Source: Laetiporus sulphureus 93-53 (Eukaryota > Basidiomycota > Agaricomycetes > Polyporales > Laetiporaceae). Taken from it: DNA of 64,000 nt. The stretch is from NCBI RefSeq assembly GCF_001632365.1, contig NW_024468512.1, positions 718,495-782,494 of the forward strand, written 5' to 3'. Made by a program: the position numbers and the translations under genes. Of this stretch, positions 46,293-58,414 are shown in pieces. Below the pieces are notes generated by a model. That model was not told the DNA's origin. It saw only the letters and a program-made list of their open reading frames with translations, and ran no database searches. Positions within the stretch are counted from its first letter, which is position 1. The number at the start of each line of letters is the position of its first letter.

Positions 46293-49200
46293 ATGTCGCG
46301 CCCGACTCCTGCAGAGCTTATAAACTCTGGCAGCTACCTCGACCCGAAGTTTGATCCGTACTCCCTAACAATCCAGCAAATATTAGGCATCTTCGGGTAC
46401 CACAACATCAAGTATCCTTCACAGTACACCAAGGGCAAATTGGTCCTGATATGGGAGGAGGAGCTCAAGCCCCAGATCGACAAGTTCAAGAAAGAGAGGC
46501 AGCAAGAAGAGAATCGCAAGGCTAGCAACCGCGGCATCAAGGATGGTGCTACCGGTAAATTGCTGAGCGAAGAGCCCCAGGTGCGCGTTCCTGTCTGCAT
46601 CGTCGCCTCCAGTTCGCGCTGATCGTGGCAACTCTGCGAGCAGCCTGTACGTCGATCATCCCGTCGGTTATCTAAAGCACCAGCGGAACAAGAGTCTCCT
46701 GCACCTGCAGAACAGGAGCCGGCCCCTGTGCGTAACATACCGGACGACGGCGCTCGCTCATTGTTCCTGACCGCTCCTCCTTTGTTAGGCCAAACGCCGC
46801 AGGGCATCTGCACAGCCCTCTCTTGGCGGACCATCGCGACGAAGGCATGCAAAGCCAGCTGAGCCAGCCGTGGCAGAAGAGAGCGAGCCGGAAGAGGACA
46901 TCATAGTGCACAAAGTCGGTCGGAGCAAGAAAAGCGTTCGTTTTATTGTAGCATCTCGGATGCACTTCGCAGCGCTGATCTTCTGCTGTTCGCAGACAAC
47001 CGATGCAGCATCTCAAGCTCGACGTGTCTCGAATGCTTTCCCCGAGGATTCAGGGTGGGAAGATAACAACGTCTTCCAGTCTGGTGCCGAGTCATCACCG
47101 ACCCGTCGGTCTCCAGCACGTTCACGAGCCCGTCGCACCGCGCCCTCACGAGCTTCGCTCAAATCGCAGAAGTCAATGTCCGCGCCTCCCGAGTACATCT
47201 CATCTCCTGAGAGGGAAAAGGGGCCAGAAGAAATGTTCAATATCAAACCAACGCCATCGATTAAACCTTCATCTCTCTTCAAGATATCCGCTGAAGTCAA
47301 GTCTCCTTCTGGTTCGAAGCTTGCATCGCCATCAAAAATTAAGCCACTTTCGGGCAGGTTTTCGCCGCGACTGCCACCCGGCATGGCGAGAGAACGTGCA
47401 ATACCCAGTCCGAAGGCAGAGAGTGCCCCTGCTGTGCCTATGGCGCAGCCTGTGCCGCGAGTGTCGAAGCCGGAAGAAAGCATTGATCTGGAAGAGCAGC
47501 AACAGTTGGATGCACTCCGGACGGCGATATCAGAAGAATCGGCAAAGGCTCAGCCGGAACCGTCGGAGGAGAAAGCAGAAGGAGGAATAGAGAAGGCAGT
47601 AGAGGAAAAGGCGGCCGTGGGTTCAGATACAGTAGTGGGAGAAGAAGTCCTTGCGGTGTCGCAGCGAATTTCGGAAGGCGGGCAAGTTGCACCTGCGCGA
47701 CAGCAACCTGCAGCTGGGGGCCATTCCTTACTGCTGCGGTGCTTCGTGGCCCTTCTCGCTCTCGCAAGCTCTGGTCTGCTATATCAATACAAGAATGAGT
47801 CGTCTGAGATTGGGTTCTGCGACACCGGCAAGACGACGAATGCGATTCTGGAGAGCCATAAGGAGTACTATGCAGCTGTGGACAGCTGCAATAGGGAGAA
47901 CAGGACAACGCTCTACTTTCCAAACACTACGGCTCCGGTGGGGTACCCTACCCCTCCTCCGTCCGCTGCTGTTAGGAGCGCGAAGGGCGACTCGAACTAC
48001 AGAATCGCCACGACGGGTGCGGAAGCTTGCCCGCTGCCGTTCGTCCTCTCTATTCCTCATCCGGAGACTTGCACGCCCTGTCCCAAACATGCAAGGTGTA
48101 CGCCGTCCACGATGACTTGCGAGAACGGATACGTTCTGCGCCCACACCCGTTGCTCACTCTCCTGCCCGTACCTGGCACTCCCTCGCCGAAATCCCCATC
48201 TACCTCCCTCACCGTGTTCACGCGGCCCGGCAGCCTGTTCGCGACCGATGCGGATGTCCCGCAGCTCGTATACTCTGCCATCTCGCTGTTATCCGATGGC
48301 CTGCCCGGAGTCGGCCCGGTGGCATTGCCTCCGCGGTGCGTCGAGGACCCGCGGCGCAAGCGTCATATCGGTGCTCTGGGTAAGGCAGTGGAGGCACTCC
48401 TTGCGGCCGAACGAGGAAGGAGGTTGTGCGAGGGCGTCGGGGTTGGTCTGCCCGAGGGTGATGACCTTACGGAGGCCAGGCGATGGGGCTTTGAGCTAGA
48501 CAAACTCAAGGACGAGTTAAGGAAGAAGACTGCGGTGCGTTGGTTCTCTGCTGCATTCCATCGATCTCCGAAGCTGACGCCTATTGTTTCATAGCCCAAT
48601 CTACGTTCCACGCTAGACGATACATTCAACGAAGCGATACAGCAGCTGGTGAATTGGGGCGGCGTGTTCATGGCCGAGGATAAGGCAGAGTACGTTCTTG
48701 CATTCCGTGCTTGGGCCCTACACGTCACTGACGTTTTGCTTACAGAGGCAAGCGGTACATCGCGCACAAGACCCCTACGATGGGCTGGGACTGCATTATC
48801 AAAGTCAAAGCTCGTGACGCTTGGATGGAGTGGAGGAAGTCCGTGGTCGGTACGTTCCTTTTCGACAGCTCACTATTGTCCATTGTCCCACCTTCTATTG
48901 GTCGGATCATCATTCATGCCTGACCGAACTTTCAGGTACCGCTGTGCTGGTCATGGGCATACTAGCATTACGGCGCCGACGGGCCCAGAACGCAGTTGAG
49001 AATGAGCGCGTCGCGTCCCTCGTGCAAGTCGCGCTCGACTTGCTCCGGAACCAAGAAATGTCGCACCATACGGATCCTGTATCGGCTCCACGCCCGTACC
49101 TGTCCTCCGTGCAACTGCGCGACCTCGTTCTTCAACAAGAACACTCTGTGGGCAAGCGCCAGCGCCTTTGGGAGCGCGTGGAGCGCGTGGTCGAGGGCAA

Positions 49201-49330
49201 TGCGAATGTGCGCACTAACCTCGAGGAGGTGGAAGGTGGCGATGAGCTGCGTGTCTGGAGGTGGGTGGGCAGCACTGGGCAGCTCAGCTCATCTGCGTCA
49301 GGTGGCGCGAAGGATACTGCTTCCGGTTAA
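46293..49330 (+). CDS. Inner nuclear membrane protein, Src1/Heh1 (MAN1/LEM family)
   Basis: Anchors chromatin and supports nuclear-pore and envelope integrity. The start at 46293 gives MSRPTPAELINSGSYLDPKF, then a HeH/LEM-like helix-extension-helix (QQILGIFGYHNIKYPSQYTK, about residues 25-60). A long Ser/Pro/Glu/Lys-rich linker follows. The first membrane helix is SLLLRCFVALLALASSGLLY. The lumenal part contains ETCTPCPKHARCTPSTMTCE, a cysteine pattern seen in MAN1/Src1 lumenal domains. The second helix is VVGTAVLVMGILAL, followed by the C-terminal winged-helix (MSC) part ending at 49330. Introns near 46580-46643, 46730-46870, 46930-46995, 48535-48594, 48690-48745 and 48850-48935 were placed by frame; the early ones are approximate. 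Confidence 0.85.
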
Positions 49331-50062
49331 GGAAGTGCGAGATCTGGGGGTTGTTTCAACAACAATTGGCGGCGATGCGAATCTTGAATTAGGTGGTTCA
49401 CTTCGATTTGTATCTTCTCTAACTTATGTTAGCGTGTGAGCTCCAGACGCCCCTGTCTATCATGGTGTTCCCGATGCTGGACTGGAGTCTCCACCATTTT
49501 TATAATGCGTTAGCTAACGGTATTCCTTGCCTGCGATTCTACCTGTATGAGTATTAGGAACATTAGTATTTGCCATTCCTGTAACCCTTCGCGCTTGTGT
49601 GGTTTGTCGATATATCGAATTTCCAGAGCTTAGATTCTCCTGACCAGACCGGCCAATAGTGTGGCACACAATGGTGAGAAGAGGGTACGGTGTATGTACA
49701 GAGGCCTCGACCCGGACGCAGGAGTACAATTGCTACGCTAAGCCAAGAAGACACAGACGCTGCGGATCGGGGCCTGCGCGCGATTCTCCCTCGTAGCTTC
49801 GGCTCGTGTGAGCCCCTCGTCTGCTACGTCACGCCTCCGAAGCCGACCACAGATCGTCAGCAGGAAGCCCATTAAGAGCGCGCTGAGGAGTCTCGCTCCT
49901 AACGCTAATTTGTCCGGTGCGGGCTCGGGGGTGATGATGAAGCACGCCGATGGAGATGACGCCCCCTCATATGACACCACCCCATCAATCAACTGAGTTT
50001 GTCTGCGTTTCAACCTTGTAGGAGGAGGACCGCGAAACAGCTAAGCGAGTCATAGGCCCTGA
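49331..50062. other. Convergent intergenic region
   Basis: About 730 bases between the 3' ends of the Src1-like and Vps23 genes. No gene or RNA fold is supported; the frames are short and without a domain. Confidence 0.4.
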
Positions 50063-52342
50063 TCATTGGTAGTGCCAGCCGGGAGGGACCGACCATACAG
50101 CATCAGAATCATCCTGTGGGAGCCCGGCCTGGATCTTCTCGATGAGTGCGCGCTTCGTGAATTGTTCCTCCGCGAGCACACGCGCGGTCTAAGAATACGT
50201 GAATCAGACAGTGGATCAGCAATTCCTGACACCGAGAAGAGTTTCTGCCAAGAAGGAATGGAGGAAAATAGAACTCACCCTGATGAATCGCTCGAGATCT
50301 ATCCGACCCGTATTCAGGGCGCGATGCAAATGGTAAATAGTGTCCTCAATCGCATTGTCTTCCGCGACGAGGTTGATGAGTCTGAAAAAGGATAAATGGC
50401 TCCAGTCAGATGTTATCCAACAGAATGCGCGTAGATTGGCGGTTCGGGAATCAAAAACGAGGACAGCTATTTCCGAATTGCAGTCAGCGAGCATCACTCA
50501 CTGGTTATGGACAATGGTGGTGGAGCACACGAGCTCGTCCACCTCAGGGTCGCCCTTCCGACGCAGCTCCGCGACGTTCTGAGTGCCGGCATCCACGACC
50601 GCGCGCATGCGATCCGCCACAGTGAGACAAACATCCCGAACGGCCTCCAGTCGGGCCATCTCATCGCGAATCGCCGGCTCGCCTGCAAGTAGATCCGCCT
50701 GATGCGCACGCAGCCGTTCTGCGTCAAGTGCCATCACATGGGAGAGCGACGCGAGCTCCGACTGCATTTTCGCGTGGACCTGCGCATGCAGCCGAAGAAG
50801 CTCGGGGTTCGGTGGCCGTGGCGGGGCTGTCGGTGAGGACGGAGGAGAGACCGCCGCCTCTAATACAGCCGCGTCGTCAGCATCAAGAAGATCTGGTGGG
50901 GGATTAGAAGGTGCCGGTAGCGGGAGCGGAAGGGGCGCAGAAAACGCCGGAGGAGGAATCGAAGTCGGGGGAGGAGCGGCATGCTGTATCTGGCGACGTA
51001 GCGGATGCGAGTCTGCGAATGGTGGAGAAGAAACAAATGGAGGAGGTAGCAATGGCTGTGGCGCGCTCAGGCGCGTGCTCTCAGCTGGTGAAACCGGGGG
51101 AGAATATGCTTGGCGCTCAGGACCAAGAAAGGGCTGGGATAATATGGAATGTGGCACCGGAGGTACAGGGGGTGGCGAAGACGAGGAAGGGCCTGACAGG
51201 TATGCAGCATGAGGCACTCGCATCGGAAGATGGTGGTTTGCAGCCCGCACCGGGGTGGCCGGAGCGCGCGGTAAATTACTCGATGATGGTAGGGCTATGG
51301 TCGCCGTCTCGATCGATGCACTCGATGAGCGTGGTGTGTAAATCGGGGGGATCGGGGAGCTGCTATAGGACGAAATACCCGGTGCGATCGGTGGATGAGG
51401 GGGGAGCGGGGGCGGCGGACGCATCTCCAAGTCGGTCTAGGGGTAAGCGATCGGCGGTGACGAAGGACAATTAGCAAACGCCAGTGCGGGGGAAAAGGCG
51501 ATGACCGTACGTTTCCAAATACAACCGGAGACCGATCACGACTGTTATGCCGAGGTCTCTGGGGCGGCACGCTCGGCGCTCTGTCGTACGGCGTAGCGGA
51601 TGTGCCCGGTTTGGCTGGAAGGGGTGGACGCTCTTCATTCTGGTTTGACGGGGAAGCCGGCTGTGGGGTAGTAGCGGACGAGGTACCAGGAAGCGGTGGA
51701 GGAGGACGCGCAGAGTAATCGTGCCCAAGCACATGCGGACGTGGAGCCGACTGCGAGGACGATGGGCGCGTCGGCTTCGCGTACACTGGAGGAACGCGCG
51801 AAAAAATGTCTTGCATAGCTTCTATTAATTCGACTAGGCTACAGCCCTAGGCGCGTGAGAGTCACATGAGCTAGGCGGTAGGCATGTGAACGTGAGTTTA
51901 CGGACCTCGCACTTCTTGTCCCAATTGTATAGATACTCGATGTGGCATCTTCCGCTGACGTCGACGTCGGCGCTCGCTCGGACAAGCATGTCGCTAGTGG
52001 GGACGACGTATGCTATAGGAGGCTGTCTGGGATACTCTCTGGTGAGCCACACGGCTATCGGTATGTTGTACGAGGCACCGCGGAACGATATGGGAAGCAA
52101 GCCGTGAAGGCAGAGCAGGAGCTGTGTGCGACCGTCGTCGTAAGCTAGAAGGATGCCATGGTATGAGCGACATTACGGTAGTGTATCAGGTGTGTGACTG
52201 AACTGTAGACGTCCGTCTTTGGACGGATAGTAGGGTGCCGAAGGAGGACCGCATCGACATGTGCAAAGACGGTGTCCCTGTTGGCATAGCTCTGGATGTT
52301 CTGGCGCAACCACTTCTGGGTGAGGGTCTCTGTGGAACCCAT
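50063..52342 (-). CDS. VPS23: ESCRT-I subunit Vps23/TSG101
   Basis: Sorts ubiquitinated membrane proteins into multivesicular bodies. The start at 52342 gives MGSTETLTQKWLRQNIQSYA. Exons joined over about 52140-52230 and 51830-51900 make a UEV domain, containing LPISFRGASYNIPIAVWLTR, REYPRQPPIAYVVPTSDMLV and GRCHIEYLYNWDK. About 400 residues of proline-rich linker follow. A coiled-coil then carries LLRLHAQVHAKMQSELASLS. The last exons give the steadiness box DNAIEDTIYHLHRALNTGRI and the canonical end VPPGWHYQ with the stop at 50063-50065. The linker is longer than in yeast. Splice points around 51470-51600 are approximate. Confidence 0.9.
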
Positions 52343-53225
52343 GGCGGTGGAGACGAGGCCCGGGCTGCAGCTGAAAGCTCCGACGCTGAGCGTTGGGCGA
52401 AACGCTCGCCCAGGCCCGGTGGCGGAGTGGCGGAGATTCATGCTCCGCTTGGGACTCCGCGGTGGTGGCGAACAGGCAGGGTCGCCAGGACGCCCCCACT
52501 GGAAAGATGATTCACTGACTGATGCACTGTGTGAGCGATGACGGAGTCCTGTGCAGGAAGATCAGAGTTTTTGGCCCGAGAGCGCGTGGACAGTCTGCTG
52601 GGCCGAAGCTGCTGGATTTGCACCGACTTCGCGTGCGCGTCCCAAACAAGATTTGCTTCCGCTGGGAGGACGATCTGCCACCGACACTGATCTTGCGAGT
52701 GGTCCGTGCACGGCGTCCGGCCTTGTTCTTCCGCCGCCGACCCCGGATTTTTGGCCTTTCCAGTCGCTGTCCCATTCCGGAAGGCTCAAAGGACAGTCGT
52801 ATCGGTGTGAACTCGCTTCATCACCGGTCCACATGAGAACCTGTCAATTGTCCTCCAGACGCTACGCTCGAGGACGCCAGCACCGCCGCCCAAGTCACCG
52901 GGCCCAGATTGTCCGGTGCTCGTTCCCATTCCTGTGCTGCTACGCTGATATTCTCTCCCCAGCTCCTGACAGGGGCGCGCTGTTCATGCTATCTCCAAAT
53001 CAGCGGGTCTTTCTTCCCATACCCGGATCACGACGCTTCTCGGCTACGTCTGCTTGGGTTCGATGGCCCATCCTATCACCATGCCACTCCTGCTTTTGAC
53101 CTATTTCAGTGCCCGTTTCGCATATATATCCCCTTCCCTCCCCCGCCACCGAGCTTCCACTTCTCCCTCTGCTCTTGCCTTTATTGCTCCGCCATTTCAC
53201 ATGGTCCTTTTGTTCCTCCTGCGTT
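52343..53225. promoter_or_regulatory. Divergent promoter of the VPS23 and TEA-factor genes
   Basis: About 880 bases. Overlapping open frames up to 182 residues occur on the plus strand but have no recognisable domain and lie in a CT-rich region (about 53130-53220) typical of a leader. I see no gene. Confidence 0.45.
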
Positions 53226-55011
53226 ATGTCACCCTTCAGTAATACGCAACACTGGACCTCTTCGTCTTCAACGCTATCTACCTCTTCTGCATCCTCCAAC
53301 GACAGCATGGAGTCTCTCAATGACAGGCGCACAAAGTCTCTGACCCCACAGCGAAAGCACCACAAACTCCTCAAGGACGGCAGCGAAGTCTGGTCTCAAG
53401 AGGTTGAGCTAATATTCGTAGACGGTGAGAATGTTTACGCGTTCGGTCGATCTGCTAGAAGCTCATCTATCGTTGATCTGCGTCGCCGAGAGTGTAGGCC
53501 TACATAAATACTGGGAGTCTCCATGGGCAACGTACTCTCGTGGCCGCAGTAGGTGGAGGAACCAGTTCTTGGTCGACCATCTCAGGAAGAACGGAATCGA
53601 ACGGTCCAAGAAGCAGGTCGCCAGTCACATCCAGGTCTTACGCAATATGTGGAGGGGCGAGCCAGGTCCGTGCACGCTCCTTGAGTTTATCCCCGCAGCT
53701 AACATTTGGCGGCGGGTTCATCCAGAGTTTGCTCTCGTGGCCGGAGGAGAGGAGCTCTTCCAGGAAGGTGGCTTGCTCGCGTCTCCGAACAGCACTACCA
53801 GCAAAAGCTCGCCGGAGCCGTCAACATCCGGCAACCTTGACGCGTCTGACTGGCGTTCTTCGTGGTCTTCATCGGCTTCGTCCACGCCGGACTTTCCCTC
53901 ATTCGACTTCCCTGTCGACCTCGGCGCATCTGCTCCTCCACACGGTCTAGATGCCTCTTTGCTGGCCGCAAATTCACCCATCTTCGATAGTTATTCCCCT
54001 CGAATCGCGTCAACCAATGTTGCGTCCCCACCAGTCCAGGCAGGTCCTACTGCGTCCCGGCCACGCTCATCCTCTGTGAAGCTCGAGCCACTGTCCACAG
54101 ATCCCGTCCTCTTCGGTCTTCCGCAACGTCCTGTATCAGATGGGGCCGAGTTTTCCGTGTCACAGCAGCCCGTACAGCCTCCGAACCGCCTGCGCGGCAT
54201 TAATTTGTGGACGGATGGCATCTCTCTCTCCTCAACTGACGTCGACCGCCTGATGACCGCGTCTGGCGTGGCACCCGCGGCAAACGAGTCACCGATATCG
54301 TTTCGCGCCATGCTGCGCCTGACTGTCAAATTTCCTGCCGGCGGCTCGCAAGGTGCACCGCATTTCCAAGGAATCAAGGGTGCCGTGTCGTTCGCTTCCC
54401 GATGGAGCACAGTTGCGAGATGCTATACGAAGACGTGGGCAGGAACCGCTTGTGTATCGCGGGAATGGGGCACATTCGTGCTTCCTCCGCATGAAGTTTC
54501 GTCTGCCTCGGGTAGTAGCGGTGCCACGTCGCCCATGGTAATCGCTAACTTGCCTGACTCGTCGCTGAGTCGGTGTGGGTGGTTGGACCCAAGTACGTAT
54601 GCAACGCTCCACCTCGCGCCGTCCTCATGCTGTGTCTGACACGTGTCATCATCATCTACAGCAGTCAGCGCCATAACTCAGCAGATCATCGTCGACCGGG
54701 AGGTCCTTGCCGTGATGATGTACAACCTCGATCGTTCGTCGGTTACTAGCATCACTCCCGCAGTCGAGCTGGTAGGGTTTCAGAAGTATCCGTGGCGAAT
54801 GGCACACGCCTCGTCACCCACGCTGTCACCGCCGATCTCCCCGTCGCATTATCCCACATACAGCCAATCTATCGCATTGCAGGCGACGGATATGATGCAT
54901 GCTGCAGGCAGTGGCGATGGTGTCTCGCTCTCATCCGGAATGGCTTTCGGCTCTACGCAGCCAGCGCGCGCTTCCAATACGGCGTCAAGGAATCCGCCGA
55001 GGCACTTTTGA
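53226..55011 (+). CDS. TEA/ATTS-domain transcription factor (TEAD, AbaA, Tec1 family)
   Basis: Sequence-specific regulator; fungal relatives control conidiation or filamentation. The start at 53226 gives MSPFSNTQHWTSSSSTLSTS. The TEA domain is LKDGSEVWSQEVELIFVDG, then after an intron (about 53427-53494) LHKYWESPWATYSRGRSRWR and RKNGIERSKKQVASHIQVLR. Another intron around 53667-53729 joins RGEP to EFALVAGGEELFQEGG. The middle is Ser/Pro-rich. The C-terminal 170 residues form a beta-rich block (SPISFRAMLRLTVKFPAGG, VSFASRWSTVARCYTKTWAG, AITQQIIVDREVLAVMMYNL) that could correspond to the animal YAP-binding domain. The final intron (about 54592-54660) was placed by phase. Confidence 0.88.
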
Positions 55012-55296
55012 CCGTTCCTCGTAGACGTAACCGTATCACATTCGCGTAGCTATTCGCGACACACACGGAGACGTACTACCACATCCCTCGGACCCACTAA
55101 CTCTTCTGGGAAATTCGACGGACCACATCAGCCTTATGTTATCTTGTTGCCCGTTCTTCGCCAAAACTGTATCCTTGACGGTAGCACCGGAATCTCTGTA
55201 GATATACTAACATGACACCTTCCCTGACAAAAGAAAGCATGTAGCCGCTAGTTCTTATTTCGACTTCTTCCGCCGGATGGCTCAATATATATACTG

Positions 55297-58116
55297 CTAC
55301 GCAGATGTGATGTGTAGGACCTTCCGTGCGTGATCGCGAACGCGTGCATCCCAATGCTTGTGCTCCAGAAGATACAGCTCCCAAAACGTTGTGCCGAACG
55401 GATTGCTCAATTGTGGGTCATCCAAGTCTGGCCGGTATACACCGTTGCCGCTGCGATCCTCGGTTGACAGCAGAGCCTCGAGCTTCGGATCTCGCTCAAC
55501 AAGGGTACCCACAAAGTCCAGCGCTCGACAAGCCGTTGCCGGTGGCCACTGCAGTGCTGCTGTCAAGAGACGCTTGGAAAAAGCGGCTGCGCGCCACGGA
55601 GGAGCCGCTGACGATGACGCTCTGGGAATAAACACCAGATGCAGTGCGCGAAATAGCATATCCGCGACGGTCTGCGGCCGAACTGTGCGGATCTCAGACT
55701 TGAAGGCAGCCGTGGGTATGGTTTCGATGTCAGGCACAAGGCTTAGCGACGGGAGGATGGCGTAAAGGCGGTTGATGACGTCGGTAAGATCGATGTCGAG
55801 AGCTTCGCCTGGCAGCATCGCAAGGTCAGAACCGTGCCATTCACCGCAATGGTCCGCTCACCTTGGCCGGATAGAAGCTCAAAGGCGGTGACAATGCACA
55901 GCAGTTGATGCTGTGCCGTACTCATATCGATCAATTGATCCGAGCGCCCATGCTCGCTTCCCTCCACCGGTTCGCGTGCCATGATATTTTTCAGAACCTG
56001 CATCAGGTCCTTGAAAAAATCGATGTTCACCAAGTGGGAGTATTTGGAAATGCCTTCGAGGGCAGCCGGTAGGAGAGGAGTAGGATCCGGGTTTTTGAGA
56101 ATGCGGAAGTAGAGAACGAAGAGCAGTTTTAAGGTTTCCGTTTGCTGAGCAGAAGAGAAGCTTAGCGTTGCGTTCACTAAGCGCAAGAAAGGCATTCCTT
56201 ACAGTCGCCGCACGCTCCTCCTTGTCAACCTCGGCTTCAGCCTCTCGCATCTCCTTCTGGATCTCCTTCCTTTCTTTCAAGGCCTTCTTCATCTTCTGAC
56301 TAAGATGTGGCTGTTCGACCTTTTTGCCCTTTCCCTTTCTCTTCCCTTGTATCCTCCCTTGCTGCTCCTTGTCAGCCTTCGACTCCGATGAACGGACGCC
56401 AAGTTCCGTTTTCAGACGAAGGTGAAGCAAAGAAGACAACACTTCTGGGTGGACGTTGAACCTGCGCTCCTTGACCATACGATTGAGCAGGCGTACAACC
56501 TCCAGTGATGCTTCGCCGGTGCTGTCAGCGCGGAACACTTTGATGATAGTGTTCAGACATAGATCAGAAGACTAGAGTTGAGGCTTAGCTCGGGACCGCT
56601 TCACGTCAGACGACGAGACTCACCTGATTCCATGACTTGCGACTCAGATATGCGACGACACAGGTCATGAGATTGACTCGGAAGTTGAAGTGCATCACTT
56701 CTGCTAGCAGCGAGCACATGGAATGCAGGGCGGTCTCGGCAAGTTCACTCTTCGCTGAGTCACGGTCAACATTTGGCCACATTCGCGAACAGCCAGCATA
56801 CCTTTGAGCTCCCCTTCTAATATGCGGAGGTATGCTTGATACACACTGACAAGCCCTTGTTCCCAGTCCCGCGTACGTTGCACAATCTGGCTCACCTTCT
56901 CCGCTTTCTCCTTGTCGGTGAGAGCACGGATACGGTAGCCAGGTATGATATCTTTGAACACCGCCAGTTGAGAAAGAATTGTCAACTTGCGAATCACGGC
57001 GTCGTTGGGAACGGGTTCAGGGTGAGTGGATGTCGATATCTCTGGAAGAGAGAAAGTGTGCAGCCGTCTGAGAAGGCCTAGCTGCCCATACGTCAGTGCT
57101 TCTGTACCACCAACAGCTCAAAAGACGTACGCTGTTCTCAGGATCCGAAATGATATCCTGGCATATGCCGGCAATCTGCTCCTTTGCCCCTTGTATACGA
57201 GCTTTGCGAGATTTGTTCCCAATGACGTCCACAACGGCTGGTCGTCCAAACCGAGCACCAGTTGAAACATCCTCCACTTTATAGGTCTGCTCAATCTTGA
57301 AGACTCCACCAGTCGCATCTTCCTCATCACTTTCTGCACTCTCCTCGCCCTTCGTGAGAAGTACTCTGCTAGTACTCTTTTGTATCCGTCCATCCGCAAG
57401 CTTGATAGGAAGACGCTCGATCCCTTCCAATTTATCGGATTCTGGCTCCCACGATGACCTGCGTTTCCGTGGAAGCATCTCATATGACATCTCCTCGTCC
57501 GAATCGGTCTTCTGCTTCTGCTTCTGTCTGCGCCGAGGGCTTGAACTCGATGAAGGCTCGTCGCCTTCGTCCTCTGAACCCGACAATCCAACATCCTCGT
57601 CTTCACTAATCCCTGAACTCCACGAGTCCTCATCCTCGTCGTGAGAGTCCACAGATGGTAAATCATCCTCGACGGGGCCACGTATGGGCTTATGCATGTT
57701 GTGTAGTCGTTCAGTCTCCTTCTTGCTCCTAAAACATAGATTGAGAACGTGTCAATGCTCAGATTGCAATAATTTGCACACCTTGCAATTCCTTTCTCGT
57801 CCAACGTACTCAGAAATGCTACAGCACTGCCATATTCTTCCAGCATGTCGAGATCGTCTTCAGATAACTCCACATCATCTTCGTTCGCAGGAATAGGTAT
57901 TGTTTCTCGGTCTGCAGCCCTCTCTTTCCCCTTGCTTTTTACTTTAGAGGATACTTTCTTTCCTAAATCTGCATCCTTGCCCAGTTTGCGCTTTTTCGCC
58001 GCCCGCTGTAGATTGAGCAATCGAGTGGTCAGCTCTCTGAGGTAGCTATAGTATATGCAGCATTTACGCACTTGAGATGGCTGCGCTGCCCTCTTGCGGC
58101 CGAGACTGATAGCCAT
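55297..58116 (-). CDS. NOC3: Nucleolar complex-associated protein 3 (Noc3)
   Basis: Ribosome biogenesis factor, also tied to DNA replication licensing, in the nucleolus. The start at 58116 gives MAISLGRKRAAQPSQ, followed by a basic exon (KKRKLGKDADLGKKVSSKVK). An acidic Ser/Asp/Glu region comes next (DEDEDSWSSGISEDEDVGLS). The conserved Noc3 part starts with NDAVIRKLTILSQLAVFKDI, then IPGYRIRALTDKEKAEKVSQ and YLRILEGELK. LSQKMKKALKERKEIQKEMR is a charged helix. The C-terminal CBF/Mak21-like part includes CRALDFVGTLVERDPKLEAL and FGTTFWELYLLEHKHWDARV. Introns of 45-70 bases are frequent. The protein is about 850 residues, as in the family. Divergent from APC5. Confidence 0.9.
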
Positions 58117-58414
58117 GCCGATTCACGCAAAGTGATGCCAGTAGTACATGCCACAAGTAGAGCGCCACGGCTCAGCGCTCATTGCGGGCAGTTTCCCACG
58201 TTCTTCAGATGCATCTCGTACGCGTCCGTGGCGCGTCCATCGCTTCCACTAACGTTGCTCAGCCGACAAGCCTCTTCAGTGCTGGTGGGATATCTGCTTT
58301 TTGGGGACCATCGTTCTCCGCTGAGGGTGTCTCTGCCTCTCAGGGACTTCCAAGGAATAGTCGAATAGTTCCTCTTGCAACGCTCCATGCGCATTACGGC
58401 TGTGGCTGCCCAAC
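58117..58414. promoter_or_regulatory. Divergent promoter of NOC3 and APC5
   Basis: 298 bases between two start codons. No gene is seen. Confidence 0.5.

Noticed and set aside
52551..53099. Plus-strand 182-residue open frame before the TEA-factor gene
   Set aside because: It lies in a CT-rich leader region, with no domain and with conflicting overlapping frames.
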